DNA from: Taklimakanibacter deserti
GTDB taxonomy: Bacteria; Pseudomonadota; Alphaproteobacteria; Rhizobiales; Aestuariivirgaceae
Reading direction: 5' to 3'
Assembly: GCA_003574785.1 (NCBI GenBank)
Contig: QORU01000001.1
Span: 186,001 to 250,000, forward strand
Length of the DNA stretch: 64,000 nucleotides
Shown piece after piece: positions 34,881 through 44,357 of this stretch (positions are counted from its first letter, which is position 1; each line of letters starts with the position of its first letter). Both the position numbers and the translations under genes were made by a program. The notes beneath the pieces were generated by a model, which ran no database searches, had not been told where the DNA came from, and was given only the letters and a program-made list of their open reading frames with translations.

Positions 34881-36944
34881 TCAAAAGACGCTGCACAGCC
34901 GCAACGCGTCATAGATCGCGGCATGGATATTACGCGAGGACACGGCGTCGCCGATGCGGAAGAGCTGGAACCTGCCGGAAGGATTGGCCTGCTTGCCCTG
35001 CGGCCGGCCGGCGATCAAGGCCTCATAATCGACCTCGCCACGATTGCGCGACTCCTCCTTAAGGTCAAAATAGATGTCGGCCAGCGGTGACGTGCCGTTC
35101 TCGACGACGACCTGATCGACGAGCCGCGTGGCATAGTCGGCCTCGGTATAGGGACTCCATAACACGGCCTCGATCTTGTTGCCCTGCCGCTTGAGAGAGC
35201 GCAGCCGCGTCATGGTCGTGACCCGGACATGCCGGTCGGTAAAGATCTTCATGTAGGGTACGAGGTTCAACCCGCCCATCTCGGGGGCGAAGAAGCGCTC
35301 GGGACTGATGACCTCGAGGGCCGAGCCAGCCTCGGCGATGAACTCGGCGGCGGCCATGCCGGGATGGGCGCCATTGTCGTCGAACAGCAGCACGTCCTCG
35401 GCGGGCTTCACCTCGCCCGACAGGATATCCCAGCTCGAGACGGCGAGATCGGCGCCATCCTCGATGCTGCTCATCTGCGGCAGGCCGCCCGTCGCCACGA
35501 TCACGATATCGGCATCGAGCGCGCGGATGTCGGCGGCTTCGGCGATACTGTTGAACTTCAGAGAGACGCCCAGCCGCTGGCATTGCTCCGTCCGCCAATC
35601 GACGATGCCGATCAGCTCGCGCCGCCGCTTCACCTGGGCGGCTACACGGATCTGTCCGCCCGGATCGTTCGCGGCCTCGAACAGGATCACCTCATGGCCG
35701 CGCTCGGCCGAGACCCGTGCCGCCTCGAGCCCGGCCGGGCCGCCGCCGACGACGGCGATCTTCCGGCGCGGACCCGTCGTGCGTGTGATCACTTGCGGAA
35801 GTGCGCCTTCGCGGCCCGTCGCCGGATTATGGATGCACAGCGCCTCATAGCCTTCATAGATGCGGTCGAGGCAGTAGGTGGCACCGACACAGGGGCGGAT
35901 ATCGGCCTCGCGGCCTTCCGTGATCTTCTTCACGATATGAGGGTCGGCGATATGAGCGCGGGTCATGCCGACCATGTCGAGCTTGCCCTCGGCCACGGCG
36001 TGACGGGCCGTCGCCACGTCATTGATGCGCGCCGCATGGAAGACGGGGAACCTGGTCAGGGCGCGCACTTCGCCGGCGAAATCGAGATGCGGCGAGGCCT
36101 GCATGCCGAGAACCGGGATCACCTTGGCCAAAGGCGCGTCATGCTCGATATGGCCGCGGATGATGTTGAGGAAATCGATCTGGCCTGAATCCTTCAGGCG
36201 GCGGCAGATCGCAAGCCCGTCGGCGCGCGACAGACCCTTGTCCCAATCCTCGTCCGCCACCAGGCGGCAGCCGACGATGAAATCGGGGCCGACGGCGCGC
36301 CTGACCGCTTCGAGCACGCGGAAGGTGAAGCGCAGGCGGTTGTCGATCGAGCCGTTATAGGCGTCCTCGCGCCGGTTGGTCGCCGGCGACCAGAAGGCAT
36401 CCATGAGATGGCCGTAGCATTCGAACTCGAAGCCATCGAGGCCGGCCTCCTTCATGCGGCTTGCCGCGCAAGCATAGTCGGCGACGATGCGCTCGATATC
36501 CCAATCCTCCATTTCCTTGGGGAAGGCGCGGTGCGCGGGCTCGCGTATCGGCGAGGCGGAGAGAATGGGCAGCCAATCGGCCTTGTTCCAATTGGTGCGC
36601 CGGCCGAGATGGGTGAGCTGGATCATGACCGCGGCGCCATGCTCATGGCATTCATCGGTGAGCTTGCGCAGCCAGGGCACGATCTCGTCCTTATAGGCGA
36701 GCAGATTGCCGAAAGCGGGCGGCGAATCGCGCGAGACCACGGCCGATCCCGCCGTCATGGTCAAAGCGATGCCGCCCTTGGCTTTCTCCACGTGATAGAG
36801 CCGGTAGCGATCCTTCGGCATGCCGTCTTCATGGTAGTTCGGCTCATGCGCCGTCGACATGATCCGGTTCTTGAGGGTCAGATGCTTGATCGTATAGGGC
36901 TGGAGGAGAGGGTCGCTGGCGCGGATCAGGGTGGCTGGCATCAC
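34881..36944 (-). CDS. NADH:flavin oxidoreductase of the N-methylproline-demethylase type
   Basis: This 687-residue protein has an FMN TIM-barrel of about 370 residues (starting LLQPYTIKHLTLKNRIM), an Fe-S segment, and an FAD/NAD domain beginning RKIAVVGGGPAGLEAA. Fe-S ligands are C352, C358 and C370. The position of the usual second cysteine is A355 (CVGATYC). As I recall, N-methylproline demethylases of proline-betaine catabolism also have an atypical site here. Trimethylamine dehydrogenase and dienoyl-CoA reductase share the domain order. No betaine genes are adjacent, so the substrate is inferred only by similarity. Confidence 0.75.
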   Translation of the reverse strand: MMPATLIRASDPLLQPYTIKHLTLKNRIMSTAHEPNYHEDGMPKDRYRLYHVEKAKGGIALTMTAGSAVVSRDSPPAFGNLLAYKDEIVPWLRKLTDECHEHGAAVMIQLTHLGRRTNWNKADWLPILSASPIREPAHRAFPKEMEDWDIERIVADYACAASRMKEAGLDGFEFECYGHLMDAFWSPATNRREDAYNGSIDNRLRFTFRVLEAVRRAVGPDFIVGCRLVADEDWDKGLSRADGLAICRRLKDSGQIDFLNIIRGHIEHDAPLAKVIPVLGMQASPHLDFAGEVRALTRFPVFHAARINDVATARHAVAEGKLDMVGMTRAHIADPHIVKKITEGREADIRPCVGATYCLDRIYEGYEALCIHNPATGREGALPQVITRTTGPRRKIAVVGGGPAGLEAARVSAERGHEVILFEAANDPGGQIRVAAQVKRRRELIGIVDWRTEQCQRLGVSLKFNSIAEAADIRALDADIVIVATGGLPQMSSIEDGADLAVSSWDILSGEVKPAEDVLLFDDNGAHPGMAAAEFIAEAGSALEVISPERFFAPEMGGLNLVPYMKIFTDRHVRVTTMTRLRSLKRQGNKIEAVLWSPYTEADYATRLVDQVVVENGTSPLADIYFDLKEESRNRGEVDYEALIAGRPQGKQANPSGRFQLFRIGDAVSSRNIHAAIYDALRLCSVF

Positions 36945-37042
36945 AGTCTTCTGCTTGGCTAAATCGCCAGCAAGTCTGTCACGCCGCGAGCGACGCTGCC
37001 AGTCTGTTACGCGGCATGCGGCGTTAGAGCGCCGCCGCCGGA

Positions 37043-38263
37043 TCAGGTCGAGAAAAACCGGGTGAACCGGGTGCGGATCGCGGTCGGCGCCGTGTAATAG
37101 AAGCGCCGCACGATCGGGCGGAGCAGGGACAGATAGCCATAGCCATAAAGGCTGCCGCCCAGGGACAAGGGGGCGTGAAAATTATGGACCGTCATCCGGG
37201 CATTGCTCCAGGACTGCTTGTGGGGGTCGCCGGGGATCATCAGGTCGAATATGCGCATGCCGTCCTTGATGGCTTGACGCTGCGACATGTCCATATGCAG
37301 CCGGGCGGGTGACGCATCGGTCAAGGAAGTGTCATGCGCGGTGATGAAGCCGAAATGGGTCTTGCCGAAGCGCAGGCCGATCTCCCAGGAGATGGGGCGG
37401 CTGCCGGCCGTGAGGCATGAGGTGACCAGCGAGACGCTGCCGCCGCCGTTGCGCGACAGCTCGCGCAGGAAGGGTCCGAGATAGGGGCACTGCAAGGGCT
37501 TGCTGTAGAGCCCGCGCTCGGCGAGCCAATTGCGCTTTTGGTCGACCGCCTGTTCCATGGCGCGGTCCATCAGGCTGCCCGGCGGCAGCATCGCGAAATC
37601 CACCTTGCCCATGCTTTCGAGCGATTTCCTGATCTTGCCGCGCCGCTTGCGCTGCTCGCGGCTGTAGCGCTTGTCGTATTCGGCCTCGGTCGGATAGGGG
37701 GTCAGATCCAGACAGGGAGCCTCGTCGGCCTCGCCGGCACGGGTGAACTGCTCCTTGAGGAAGGGATAGATCGCCGAATCCTGGCGAACGTGACGCAGGC
37801 GCAGGCAGTCGATGCCCTTGAGCCGGCGCAGGAATTCCATGGCGCGGCGGCACCAGGGCCGGGCGTCGGCGCCGGCCTTCACCACGACATCGCCATACTG
37901 GGCGAGGGGGTCGGTGAGCCAGCGCAGGATCGTGAGCGGGCCCTTCTTCACCTTCATGAGCGGCCAGACGAAGACCAGGGCGCCATCCTCATAGCCGGTG
38001 ACGACGCAGGGCTCGATCCCGAGCTCGGGCTTGGCGTAGATCCGCGCCCAGGTCAGGCACCAGTCGGCGCTCTGAAAAACGCCATGGGCATGGGCGGAAG
38101 CGGCGTGGAGTTCGCGCCAGTCGGGGCTAAGCTGTTCAAGGGCCGCCAGATTTGTCGCCAGCGAAATATGCCCGGCGCAGGGGATAGTCAGACTTCCGGC
38201 CGGGACGGCAAGAGCCATGTCCCGCCTCAAGACTGCCAGTGAGTTTTCTCGCTGTGGTTGCAT
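37043..38263 (-). CDS. GNAT-type acetyltransferase, CelD/BcsL-like
   Basis: This is a 406-residue cytosolic protein with the double-GNAT architecture of cellulose-biosynthesis-linked CelD proteins. Blocks include FQSADWCLTWARIYAKPELG, DKRYSREQRKRRGKIRKSLE and the late RIFDLMIPGDPHKQSWSNAR. Family members transfer acyl groups during surface polysaccharide synthesis. None are adjacent, so the role is open. I start at ATG 38263. Confidence 0.75.
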   Translation of the reverse strand: MQPQRENSLAVLRRDMALAVPAGSLTIPCAGHISLATNLAALEQLSPDWRELHAASAHAHGVFQSADWCLTWARIYAKPELGIEPCVVTGYEDGALVFVWPLMKVKKGPLTILRWLTDPLAQYGDVVVKAGADARPWCRRAMEFLRRLKGIDCLRLRHVRQDSAIYPFLKEQFTRAGEADEAPCLDLTPYPTEAEYDKRYSREQRKRRGKIRKSLESMGKVDFAMLPPGSLMDRAMEQAVDQKRNWLAERGLYSKPLQCPYLGPFLRELSRNGGGSVSLVTSCLTAGSRPISWEIGLRFGKTHFGFITAHDTSLTDASPARLHMDMSQRQAIKDGMRIFDLMIPGDPHKQSWSNARMTVHNFHAPLSLGGSLYGYGYLSLLRPIVRRFYYTAPTAIRTRFTRFFST

Positions 38264-38374
38264 TCCCGTCTCGACCAGTGTGCCGCCAAGGCACAATGCC
38301 CAAGATCACTGCAACTTGATTGCCAGCTTTGGCTTGCAGTTAACAAAAGTCTAAAAATCTGGCGCGTGGCACGG

Positions 38375-38417
38375 AAAAAACAGCCCGCAGAGATAAAAAG
38401 ACCTGCTCCGCGGGCTG
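38375..38417 (-). terminator. Rho-independent terminator of the EF-hand gene
   Basis: On the minus strand CAGCCCGC (38417-38410) pairs with GCGGGCTG (38388-38381) across a 21-base loop, followed by six T residues (38380-38375). It starts about 13 bp after the EF-hand gene stop. Confidence 0.85.
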
Positions 38418-38430
38418 TCCACCCACAACG

Positions 38431-38946
38431 CTATTGCCGGTTTGTGCCGCCGTCGTCGTCGTTGTCGTCGTCACGGTCGTGGTCGCGATGCCAGCGGTGC
38501 ATGCCTTCGCCGCGCCGGTCTTCCCGGCTCAGGACACCGTCGCCGTTACGGTCCCTATTTGCGACAATACGCGACATGGGCTCCGCATATTCATCAAGGG
38601 TGAGAACGGCGTCGCCATTGGGATCGAGCCGCTGGAACTCGCGGATCATTTGCTGGCGATGCGCCTCCAGCCACAGCGCCTCGAATTCCTTGAGGCTCAG
38701 GCTGCCATTCTTGTCGGCATCGAAGCGCGCATGCCATTCAGTGCGGTTGGCATCGACTTCCGGCTGGCTCACTTTGCCGTCCTTGTTGGTGTCGTAACGC
38801 TGCATGAGGTGACGCGGGCCGCCGCCAGGGTGGCCGCCCCAACCGCACCGGCCCCCACGGTCGGCCATGGCATGGCTGGTCAGCGTGCCGAGGCCCAAAG
38901 CGGACAAGGTGAGGATGGCGAGCGTGAGCTTGGTTTTGTTTTGCAT
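38431..38946 (-). CDS. Secreted EF-hand calcium-binding protein
   Basis: This is a 171-residue protein with a Sec signal (KTKLTLAILTLSALGLGTLTS...). Four EF-hand-type loops follow: DTNKDGKVSQPE, DADKNGSLSLKE, DPNGDAVLTLDE and DRNGDGVLSRED. The C-terminus is strongly acidic and Asp/His-rich (HRDHDRDDDNDDDGG). It probably binds Ca2+ in the periplasm. ATG 38946 has a GGAG site. Confidence 0.87.
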   Translation of the reverse strand: MQNKTKLTLAILTLSALGLGTLTSHAMADRGGRCGWGGHPGGGPRHLMQRYDTNKDGKVSQPEVDANRTEWHARFDADKNGSLSLKEFEALWLEAHRQQMIREFQRLDPNGDAVLTLDEYAEPMSRIVANRDRNGDGVLSREDRRGEGMHRWHRDHDRDDDNDDDGGTNRQ

Positions 38947-39020
38947 CCGGATCTCCGTGATTGTCGTCAATCGGAAGACGGTCCGCGGGCGTCATTCCGT
39001 CGCTCGTCACCGGGTCGTGA

Positions 39021-40196
39021 TCAGCGTGTCAGCTCGCGCATGGCCTGATCGAGGCCCTGAAGCGTCAACGGATACATACGTTCGGCCATGAGCCGGCGGA
39101 CGAGATCGGTCGAGGCCGTATAGGACCAATATTTCTCGGGCGTCGGATTGAGCCAGACGAGCTTGGGATAGACATGACTGACGCGCCCGAGCCAGGTCAT
39201 GCCGGATTCTTCATTGAAGTGTTCGACCGAGCCGCCGGGATGGGTGATCTCATAAGGGCTCATGGACGCATCGCCGACAAAGATCACCTTGTAGTCGGAC
39301 GGATAGGTATGCAGCAGCTTCCATGTATCGAGCGGCTCGTCATGGCGGCGGCGGTTGCTCCGCCACACCCTCTCGTAGAGGCAATTGTGGAAATAGAAAT
39401 ATTCCATGTGCTTGAACTCGGCGCGGGCGGCCGAGAACAATTCCTCGCAAGCGCGGACGAACGGTTCCATCGAGCCGCCGACATCGAAGAACAACAGGAC
39501 CTTCACCGTGTTGCGGCGTTCAGGGACCAGGCGCAGGTCGAGATAGCCCTTGTTGGCGGTCGACTTGATCGTGCCGTCAAGGTCGAGCTCCTCGGGCGCA
39601 CCCTCGCGGGCAAATATGCGCAAGCGCCGGAGAGCCAGCTTGATGTTGCGGGTGCCGAGCTCGACCTCATCGTCGAGGTCCCTGTAGTCGCGCCGATCCC
39701 ACACCTTGATGGCGCAGTTGTTGCGGTTCTTGTCCTGGCCGATGCGCACGCCTTCGGGATTGTAGCCATGGGCGCCATAGGGCGAGGTGCCGGCAGTGCC
39801 GATCCATTTGTTGCCACCCTGATGCCGGCCCTTCTGCTCGGCGAGGCGCTTCTTGAGCTCCTCCATGATCTTCTCCCAGCCGCCCAGCGACTGGATGAGA
39901 CGCTTCTCCTCCTCGGTCAGGAATTTCTCGGTGAGCTTGCGCAGCCACTCTTCCGGGATCTCGGCGAGAAGGATCTCGGCATTGCCTTCAAGGCCCTTGA
40001 AGACATGGCCGAAGACGCGATCGAACTTGTCGAGATTGCGCTCGTCCTTCACCAGCGACGTGCGCGATAGGTAATAGAAGTCCTCGACCCGGAAGCGGGC
40101 AAGGCTCGCATCCATCGCTTCCATCAAGGTCAGGTATTCCTTGAGGGTGACGGGAAGTCCCGAGGCCTTGAGCTCATGGAAGAAAGTGAGGAACAT
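39021..40196 (-). CDS. CoxE-like VWA-domain protein
   Basis: This 391-residue protein starts MFLTFFHELKASGLPVTLKE, the typical opening of the VWA partner of MoxR ATPases. A long charged N-terminal part is followed by a VWA domain with LFFDVGGSMEPF (the metal site has Gly in place of the first Ser) and later VIFVGDASMSPYE. MoxR-VWA pairs help mature metalloenzymes or assemble complexes. Here the likely partner, the MoxR gene at 52013, is 12 kb away and not adjacent as usual. It is read from ATG 40196. Confidence 0.85.
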   Translation of the reverse strand: MFLTFFHELKASGLPVTLKEYLTLMEAMDASLARFRVEDFYYLSRTSLVKDERNLDKFDRVFGHVFKGLEGNAEILLAEIPEEWLRKLTEKFLTEEEKRLIQSLGGWEKIMEELKKRLAEQKGRHQGGNKWIGTAGTSPYGAHGYNPEGVRIGQDKNRNNCAIKVWDRRDYRDLDDEVELGTRNIKLALRRLRIFAREGAPEELDLDGTIKSTANKGYLDLRLVPERRNTVKVLLFFDVGGSMEPFVRACEELFSAARAEFKHMEYFYFHNCLYERVWRSNRRRHDEPLDTWKLLHTYPSDYKVIFVGDASMSPYEITHPGGSVEHFNEESGMTWLGRVSHVYPKLVWLNPTPEKYWSYTASTDLVRRLMAERMYPLTLQGLDQAMRELTR

Positions 40197-40221
40197 GGCC
40201 GACTTTGTCTTACGCTGGATG

Positions 40222-40276
40222 GCCGGGTCAAGCCCGGCGATTTCATAGATTCTGGATGGCCGCCTCAAGGGCGGCC
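40222..40276. repeat. Two short inverted repeats between HtpX-like and CoxE-like genes
   Basis: GCCGGG-TCAA-GCCCGGC near 40222-40238 and GGCCGCC (40258-40264) with GGCGGCC (40270-40276) each form a hairpin. The first resembles segments at 63559-63577 (GGCCGGATCAAGCCCGGCC) and at 5545-5562, which suggests a small dispersed family. No T-run follows. Confidence 0.55.
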
Positions 40277-40278
40277 AC

Positions 40279-41241
40279 TCAGTACCAGATCCCCATGCGC
40301 TGCCAGTGGATGCGCGGGTTGCGGATCGGCGGCACGATGGAAGGTCCAGGTTCGGGCCTTGTGCTGCTGCTGACCACGATCTGCGGCTCGGCTTCGCCGG
40401 CCAGTGCGAGGAGCCGCGCAACGCGGTCCTTGGTCGCGGGATGGGTGCGCAAGAGCGAGGGGCTCGGCACGCGCCCCGCCGGAAACAATCCCTCCCAGAC
40501 ATGGCCTTGCCGGCGCTCGAGCGTCTCGAGAGCTGAAGCGAGGCCCGCGGGATCGCCCGTCAAGGCGGCGCCGTCGAGATCGGCATCATATTCGCGGGTG
40601 CGCGACAGGCCGAGCTGCAAGAGGCCGCCAAGGGTCGGCGCGAAGATCAGGAGCAGGATGCCGAGCCAGGGAATCGCGATGCCGGCGCCGAACAGAGCTG
40701 GTATGCCGATGAGGCCCAGCATCGCCATGGAGCTGGTCACGCGCGTCAGCACATCGGCGAGCGCCATCACCTTCAGATCGCCGGACCGGATATGCGCGGT
40801 CTCATGGGCGAGGATGCCGGTGAGCTGGCGCATGGTCATCGCACGCAGCAAGCCGTCGGTCACCGCGATCGCCGAATCCTCGGGCTTGCCGACGGCGAAG
40901 GCGTTGAGGATCTTGCTTGGCACATAATAGAGCTGCGGGATGGAAGAGAGCTCGGCGCGCTTGGCGAGCTCGCGCATGACGCGATGGACCTCCGGCAATT
41001 CATCGGGCGCGAGCGGGCGCGCCTTGTAGAGGCCGAGCACCATCTTCGGCGAGACGCGGCCCATGGTCCACAGGCCGAAAGCGCCCAGGATGGCGGCCCA
41101 GACGAGGCCGGTCCAGCCGAGCACGGTCCAGGCGATGATGGCGAGAAGCAGTCCCGATCCGCCGATCAGGATCGCCGTGTGCAGTGCATTGCGCACATCG
41201 TGGCTGCGCCGGACGGCCAGATCAAGACGGGGAGGCGGCAT
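40279..41241 (-). CDS. M48-family zinc metalloprotease, HtpX-like
   Basis: This 320-residue membrane protease has two N-terminal helices (residues 22-60), the NAFAVG motif at 113-118 and the catalytic zinc site H146-E-T-A-H150. A later Glu lies in REYDADLDGAA. HtpX-type enzymes degrade misfolded membrane proteins under envelope stress. The ATG overlaps the YcjF-like gene by 20 bp, so the three genes YcjX-YcjF-protease are one operon. Confidence 0.88.
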   Translation of the reverse strand: MPPPRLDLAVRRSHDVRNALHTAILIGGSGLLLAIIAWTVLGWTGLVWAAILGAFGLWTMGRVSPKMVLGLYKARPLAPDELPEVHRVMRELAKRAELSSIPQLYYVPSKILNAFAVGKPEDSAIAVTDGLLRAMTMRQLTGILAHETAHIRSGDLKVMALADVLTRVTSSMAMLGLIGIPALFGAGIAIPWLGILLLIFAPTLGGLLQLGLSRTREYDADLDGAALTGDPAGLASALETLERRQGHVWEGLFPAGRVPSPSLLRTHPATKDRVARLLALAGEAEPQIVVSSSTRPEPGPSIVPPIRNPRIHWQRMGIWY

Positions 41242-42262
41242 TCTGATCGCCCTCGTTCGAAAAATTCAGCAGCTCGCGCGTCAGGCTGGCGAGCGTCTCC
41301 TTGGCTTCCGCCTCTTGCGGTATCGGACGGCAGACATCGCGCGCGGCAAGCCCGATGCGCGCGGTCAGGATACCATTGACGGCGCCTTCGCCAAACCGCG
41401 CCGAAAGCCTCCCGATCAGACCCTTGCCGACGACATGCTGGATCACGCTGTCGGAGAGCGCGAGGCCGCCGGTGACGGCGAGATGGCCGATCACCATGCG
41501 CGAAAGACGGAATGTCGCCAGGACCGACGGCCTGCCGCCATAGAGGGTCGCGATCTCGCGCAGCATGCGCAGGTTCTGGGCGGCGACGAAGAGAATGTCG
41601 AGCGCCGCCGCCGGCGTCACCGCCGTCAGCATCGTCACGCGGCGGCTGCGGCGTGCGATGATGCGGTGCGCCTCGCCATCGAAGCCCGAGACGAGATCGC
41701 GGTCGGCGAGCCTGATGCGGTCCTTGGCATCCATGACGTCATTCTCATGCTCGGACAGGGTCTTCAGTCCCCAGGCCGCATCAGGACGCCGGCGATAAAT
41801 GTCCTCGAGCGCGGCGAGAACACGCTTGGCCGCCGCGGCATCATCGTGATTGAGCGCACGCGCGGCATCGGCCTGCACATGCTCGATGCGGTTGAGCCGC
41901 ATGAGGCCCCAGATCTCGCGCAGGATGATGGCAAGGGCGGCGAGCCCTGCGAGGCCGGCGAGAGCGAGGCCGATCCAGCCCAGATATTGCGAGCGCTGGA
42001 AGAGCTCCTCGATCAGGCTGGTGATGGAGAGGCCGGCCCACATCACAAAGAGGCCGAAGAGTGTCGAGACGAGAAGCGATCCCCAGCGCAGCACACGCGA
42101 GGAGGGCAAGGGTGCCGGCGGCACGACGACGACCTCTTGCCCCTGAGGCTCCTCCTCGAACTTGATCTTGCTGGCGGGGATGGCGCGGGGCGCGCGCCGC
42201 ACCTTGTCGGGCTTGGGTGCCGGATCGATATGGAAAGCCTGCGGCCTGCGGTGATCGTTCAT
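41222..42262 (-). CDS. ycjF: YcjF-family (TIGR01620/DUF697) membrane protein
   Basis: This is a 346-residue inner-membrane protein with a basic N-terminus and helices at about residues 58-80 and 95-117. A long DUF697-type C-terminal part includes TPAAALDILFVAAQNLRML. In enterobacteria YcjF and YcjX are encoded together in the Psp stress regulon. Here the overlap ATGA with the YcjX gene confirms the pair. It starts at ATG 42262. Confidence 0.9.
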   Translation of the reverse strand: MNDHRRPQAFHIDPAPKPDKVRRAPRAIPASKIKFEEEPQGQEVVVVPPAPLPSSRVLRWGSLLVSTLFGLFVMWAGLSITSLIEELFQRSQYLGWIGLALAGLAGLAALAIILREIWGLMRLNRIEHVQADAARALNHDDAAAAKRVLAALEDIYRRRPDAAWGLKTLSEHENDVMDAKDRIRLADRDLVSGFDGEAHRIIARRSRRVTMLTAVTPAAALDILFVAAQNLRMLREIATLYGGRPSVLATFRLSRMVIGHLAVTGGLALSDSVIQHVVGKGLIGRLSARFGEGAVNGILTARIGLAARDVCRPIPQEAEAKETLASLTRELLNFSNEGDQNAASPS

Positions 42263-43692
42263 GAAAAGCGATCTCCCAACAGAAATTCGAGGGCGCGATC
42301 GAGCCTTATATGGGGGAAGCTCCGTCCCGCTGTCAAAGGCGGACGGAACTTCACGAAATGAAGGGCGCCCTCCAGGCCGCCGCGCAAGGCCTCCTCGGGA
42401 TTGGCCGGAAGGTCGCCCGGAAAGATCGCCGCTTCGGTCTCGCCATTGAAGGTCTCGCCGCCGATCGTTTCGCCTTTCTCGGGGATGCCGGCGATGCAGG
42501 CGAGATCCTCGCCCTTCTGGCGGATCGTCGCCTCGCGCGTGGCGCGAATGGCGGCAAGGGCGGCGATGTCGATCTCGGCCCCTGAGAATTCGGCGCGGGC
42601 GGCGGCATCCTTGACGATGAGCTCCAATATGGCCTCCAGCCGGTCATGGCTCGAATGGTGGATGAGATCGGCCTTGGCGGCCGCGAACAGGATGCGATCG
42701 ATACGGTGGCCGAAGAATGTCGAGGCCCAGCTATTAGCGCCCTGGCGGAAGGAGGCGAGCACGTCGGTCAACGCCTTTTGCAGGTCGCGCACCGCGTCCG
42801 GTCCGGCATTGAGGGCACTCAAGGCATCGACCAGGACGATCTGGCGATCGAGACGCGCGAAATGCCCGAAGAAAAATGGCCTTACGATTTTCGCGACATA
42901 AGAGTCATAGCGCCGCGCCATCAGCGCGCCGAGCGAGCCGCGCGGAAAATCGGCATCCGGCGCCACATCGAGGGCTGCGAAAGTGAGAAGCGGGGAGCCG
43001 GCGAGATCGCCGGGCATGAGGAAGCGGCCGGGCGGCAGAGCGGAGAGCGAGACGTCGCCGCCGCGGCAGCGCGCGAGATAGGCGGTGAAGAGCTCCGCCG
43101 CCTTGACCGCATCATGCTCGTTCGCGGAGCCTAAGGGATCGAGGGAAGAAAGCAGACCATGCCAGTCGCGCGCCAGCGCATCGCGCGGCTTGCGCCGGCT
43201 CGACGCCACCGTCTCGGCCGACCATTGCGCATAGGAGAGATTCAAGAGCGGCAGATCGAGCAGCCATTCCCCCGGATAATCGACGATATCGACATGCAGC
43301 CGGTCGCGGCCGAAGCTCCGCGCGATCAGGCCTTGCGGCGTATAATCGAGCGTCAGGCGGAGCTGGCTGATGCGGCGCGTGCTCTCGGGCCAGGTGCGCT
43401 CCTTGGCGGTCAGACGAGCGACATGGTCCTCATAGGCAAAGCGCGGAAGATCGTCGTCGGGCTGCGGCTCGAGATAGGCGCGCGTGATGCGGCCTTGCGC
43501 CTGCGCGTCGAACAAAGGCAGCCGCGTCTGGTTGAGCAGCGCGTGCACGAGGGCGGTGATGAAGACCGTCTTGCCGGCGCGGGCGAGGCCGGTGACGCCC
43601 AGGCGCAAGGTCGGCGTCGAAAGGCCCGACGCAAAGTCCTTGAGACCGCCCGCCGCGATGCGGGCGCCGTCGATGAAAGAGGTGCGTTTCAA
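42259..43692 (-). CDS. ycjX: YcjX-family GTPase-like protein (DUF463)
   Basis: This 477-residue protein has the P-loop GLARAGKT (residues 35-42) near the start of a Ras-like fold and the DYPGEWLLDLPLL switch region. YcjX proteins bind GTP and, with YcjF, respond to envelope stress. It overlaps ycjF by 4 bp. No PspA, PspB or PspC gene is nearby. The cell must use this pair without a local psp operon. Confidence 0.9.
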   Translation of the reverse strand: MKRTSFIDGARIAAGGLKDFASGLSTPTLRLGVTGLARAGKTVFITALVHALLNQTRLPLFDAQAQGRITRAYLEPQPDDDLPRFAYEDHVARLTAKERTWPESTRRISQLRLTLDYTPQGLIARSFGRDRLHVDIVDYPGEWLLDLPLLNLSYAQWSAETVASSRRKPRDALARDWHGLLSSLDPLGSANEHDAVKAAELFTAYLARCRGGDVSLSALPPGRFLMPGDLAGSPLLTFAALDVAPDADFPRGSLGALMARRYDSYVAKIVRPFFFGHFARLDRQIVLVDALSALNAGPDAVRDLQKALTDVLASFRQGANSWASTFFGHRIDRILFAAAKADLIHHSSHDRLEAILELIVKDAAARAEFSGAEIDIAALAAIRATREATIRQKGEDLACIAGIPEKGETIGGETFNGETEAAIFPGDLPANPEEALRGGLEGALHFVKFRPPLTAGRSFPHIRLDRALEFLLGDRFS

Positions 43693-43757
43693 TTCGTCAA
43701 TGCGTCATGGACCAATCCAGGCCCATAGTTGGGGCGGGCCACGCCTTGACGCAAGAG

Positions 43758-44303
43758 CTAAGTTCCCGGTTTTCGGTCCGATTCCTTGGCCAGGTCGCGC
43801 GGGCGGATGAAGGCCGAAAGCATGCCCTTGCCGTCCTCGATATCGCCCCAGTCGCCGGCGTCGAAGGCGATCACGGCCAACGCGCCGGTCGGATATTTCT
43901 CGGTGAGGCGCTTGCGCAGCTTCGCATCGCCCTTGCCGATGAGGCGCTGGGCCAGGCGCTCGATCGAGGGATTGTGTCCGACGACCATGACCGACTTCGC
44001 GCCGTCGGCCTTGTCGCGCAGCGTGTCGAGGATGCGTCCGCCATTGCCGAAATCATAGAGCGCCTCCTCAATCAGGAGTCGCGGTGCCGTTCCGAGCTCG
44101 GCGGAGGCGAGCTTCCAGGTCTCGCGCGCGCGGCGCGCCGGCGAGCACAGCACCAGATCCGGCACCAGCTTCTGCGCGCGCATGAAACGGCCGACGAGCG
44201 GTGCCGCTTTGGCGCCGCGGGGATTGAGCGGACGGTCGTGGTCATCGAGGCCGGGATCGGTCCAGCTCGATTTGGCGTGCCTGAACAGGAAGAGCCGAAG
44301 CAT
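43758..44303 (-). CDS. SixA-like histidine phosphatase
   Basis: This is a 181-residue enzyme of the histidine phosphatase superfamily. It has RHAKSSW near the start (catalytic H9) and VVGHNPSIERL later, supplying the second active-site His. This arrangement and length fit SixA, which dephosphorylates phosphohistidine in Hpt domains. An Hpt-domain protein and a hybrid kinase are encoded in the same window, so a role in phosphorelay control is possible, but not shown. Confidence 0.85.
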   Translation of the reverse strand: MLRLFLFRHAKSSWTDPGLDDHDRPLNPRGAKAAPLVGRFMRAQKLVPDLVLCSPARRARETWKLASAELGTAPRLLIEEALYDFGNGGRILDTLRDKADGAKSVMVVGHNPSIERLAQRLIGKGDAKLRKRLTEKYPTGALAVIAFDAGDWGDIEDGKGMLSAFIRPRDLAKESDRKPGT

Positions 44304-44357
44304 GGCGGCACGAACTATAGTCCGTTTGTGACAGGGTGGCGACAGCGTCGTCGAGGT

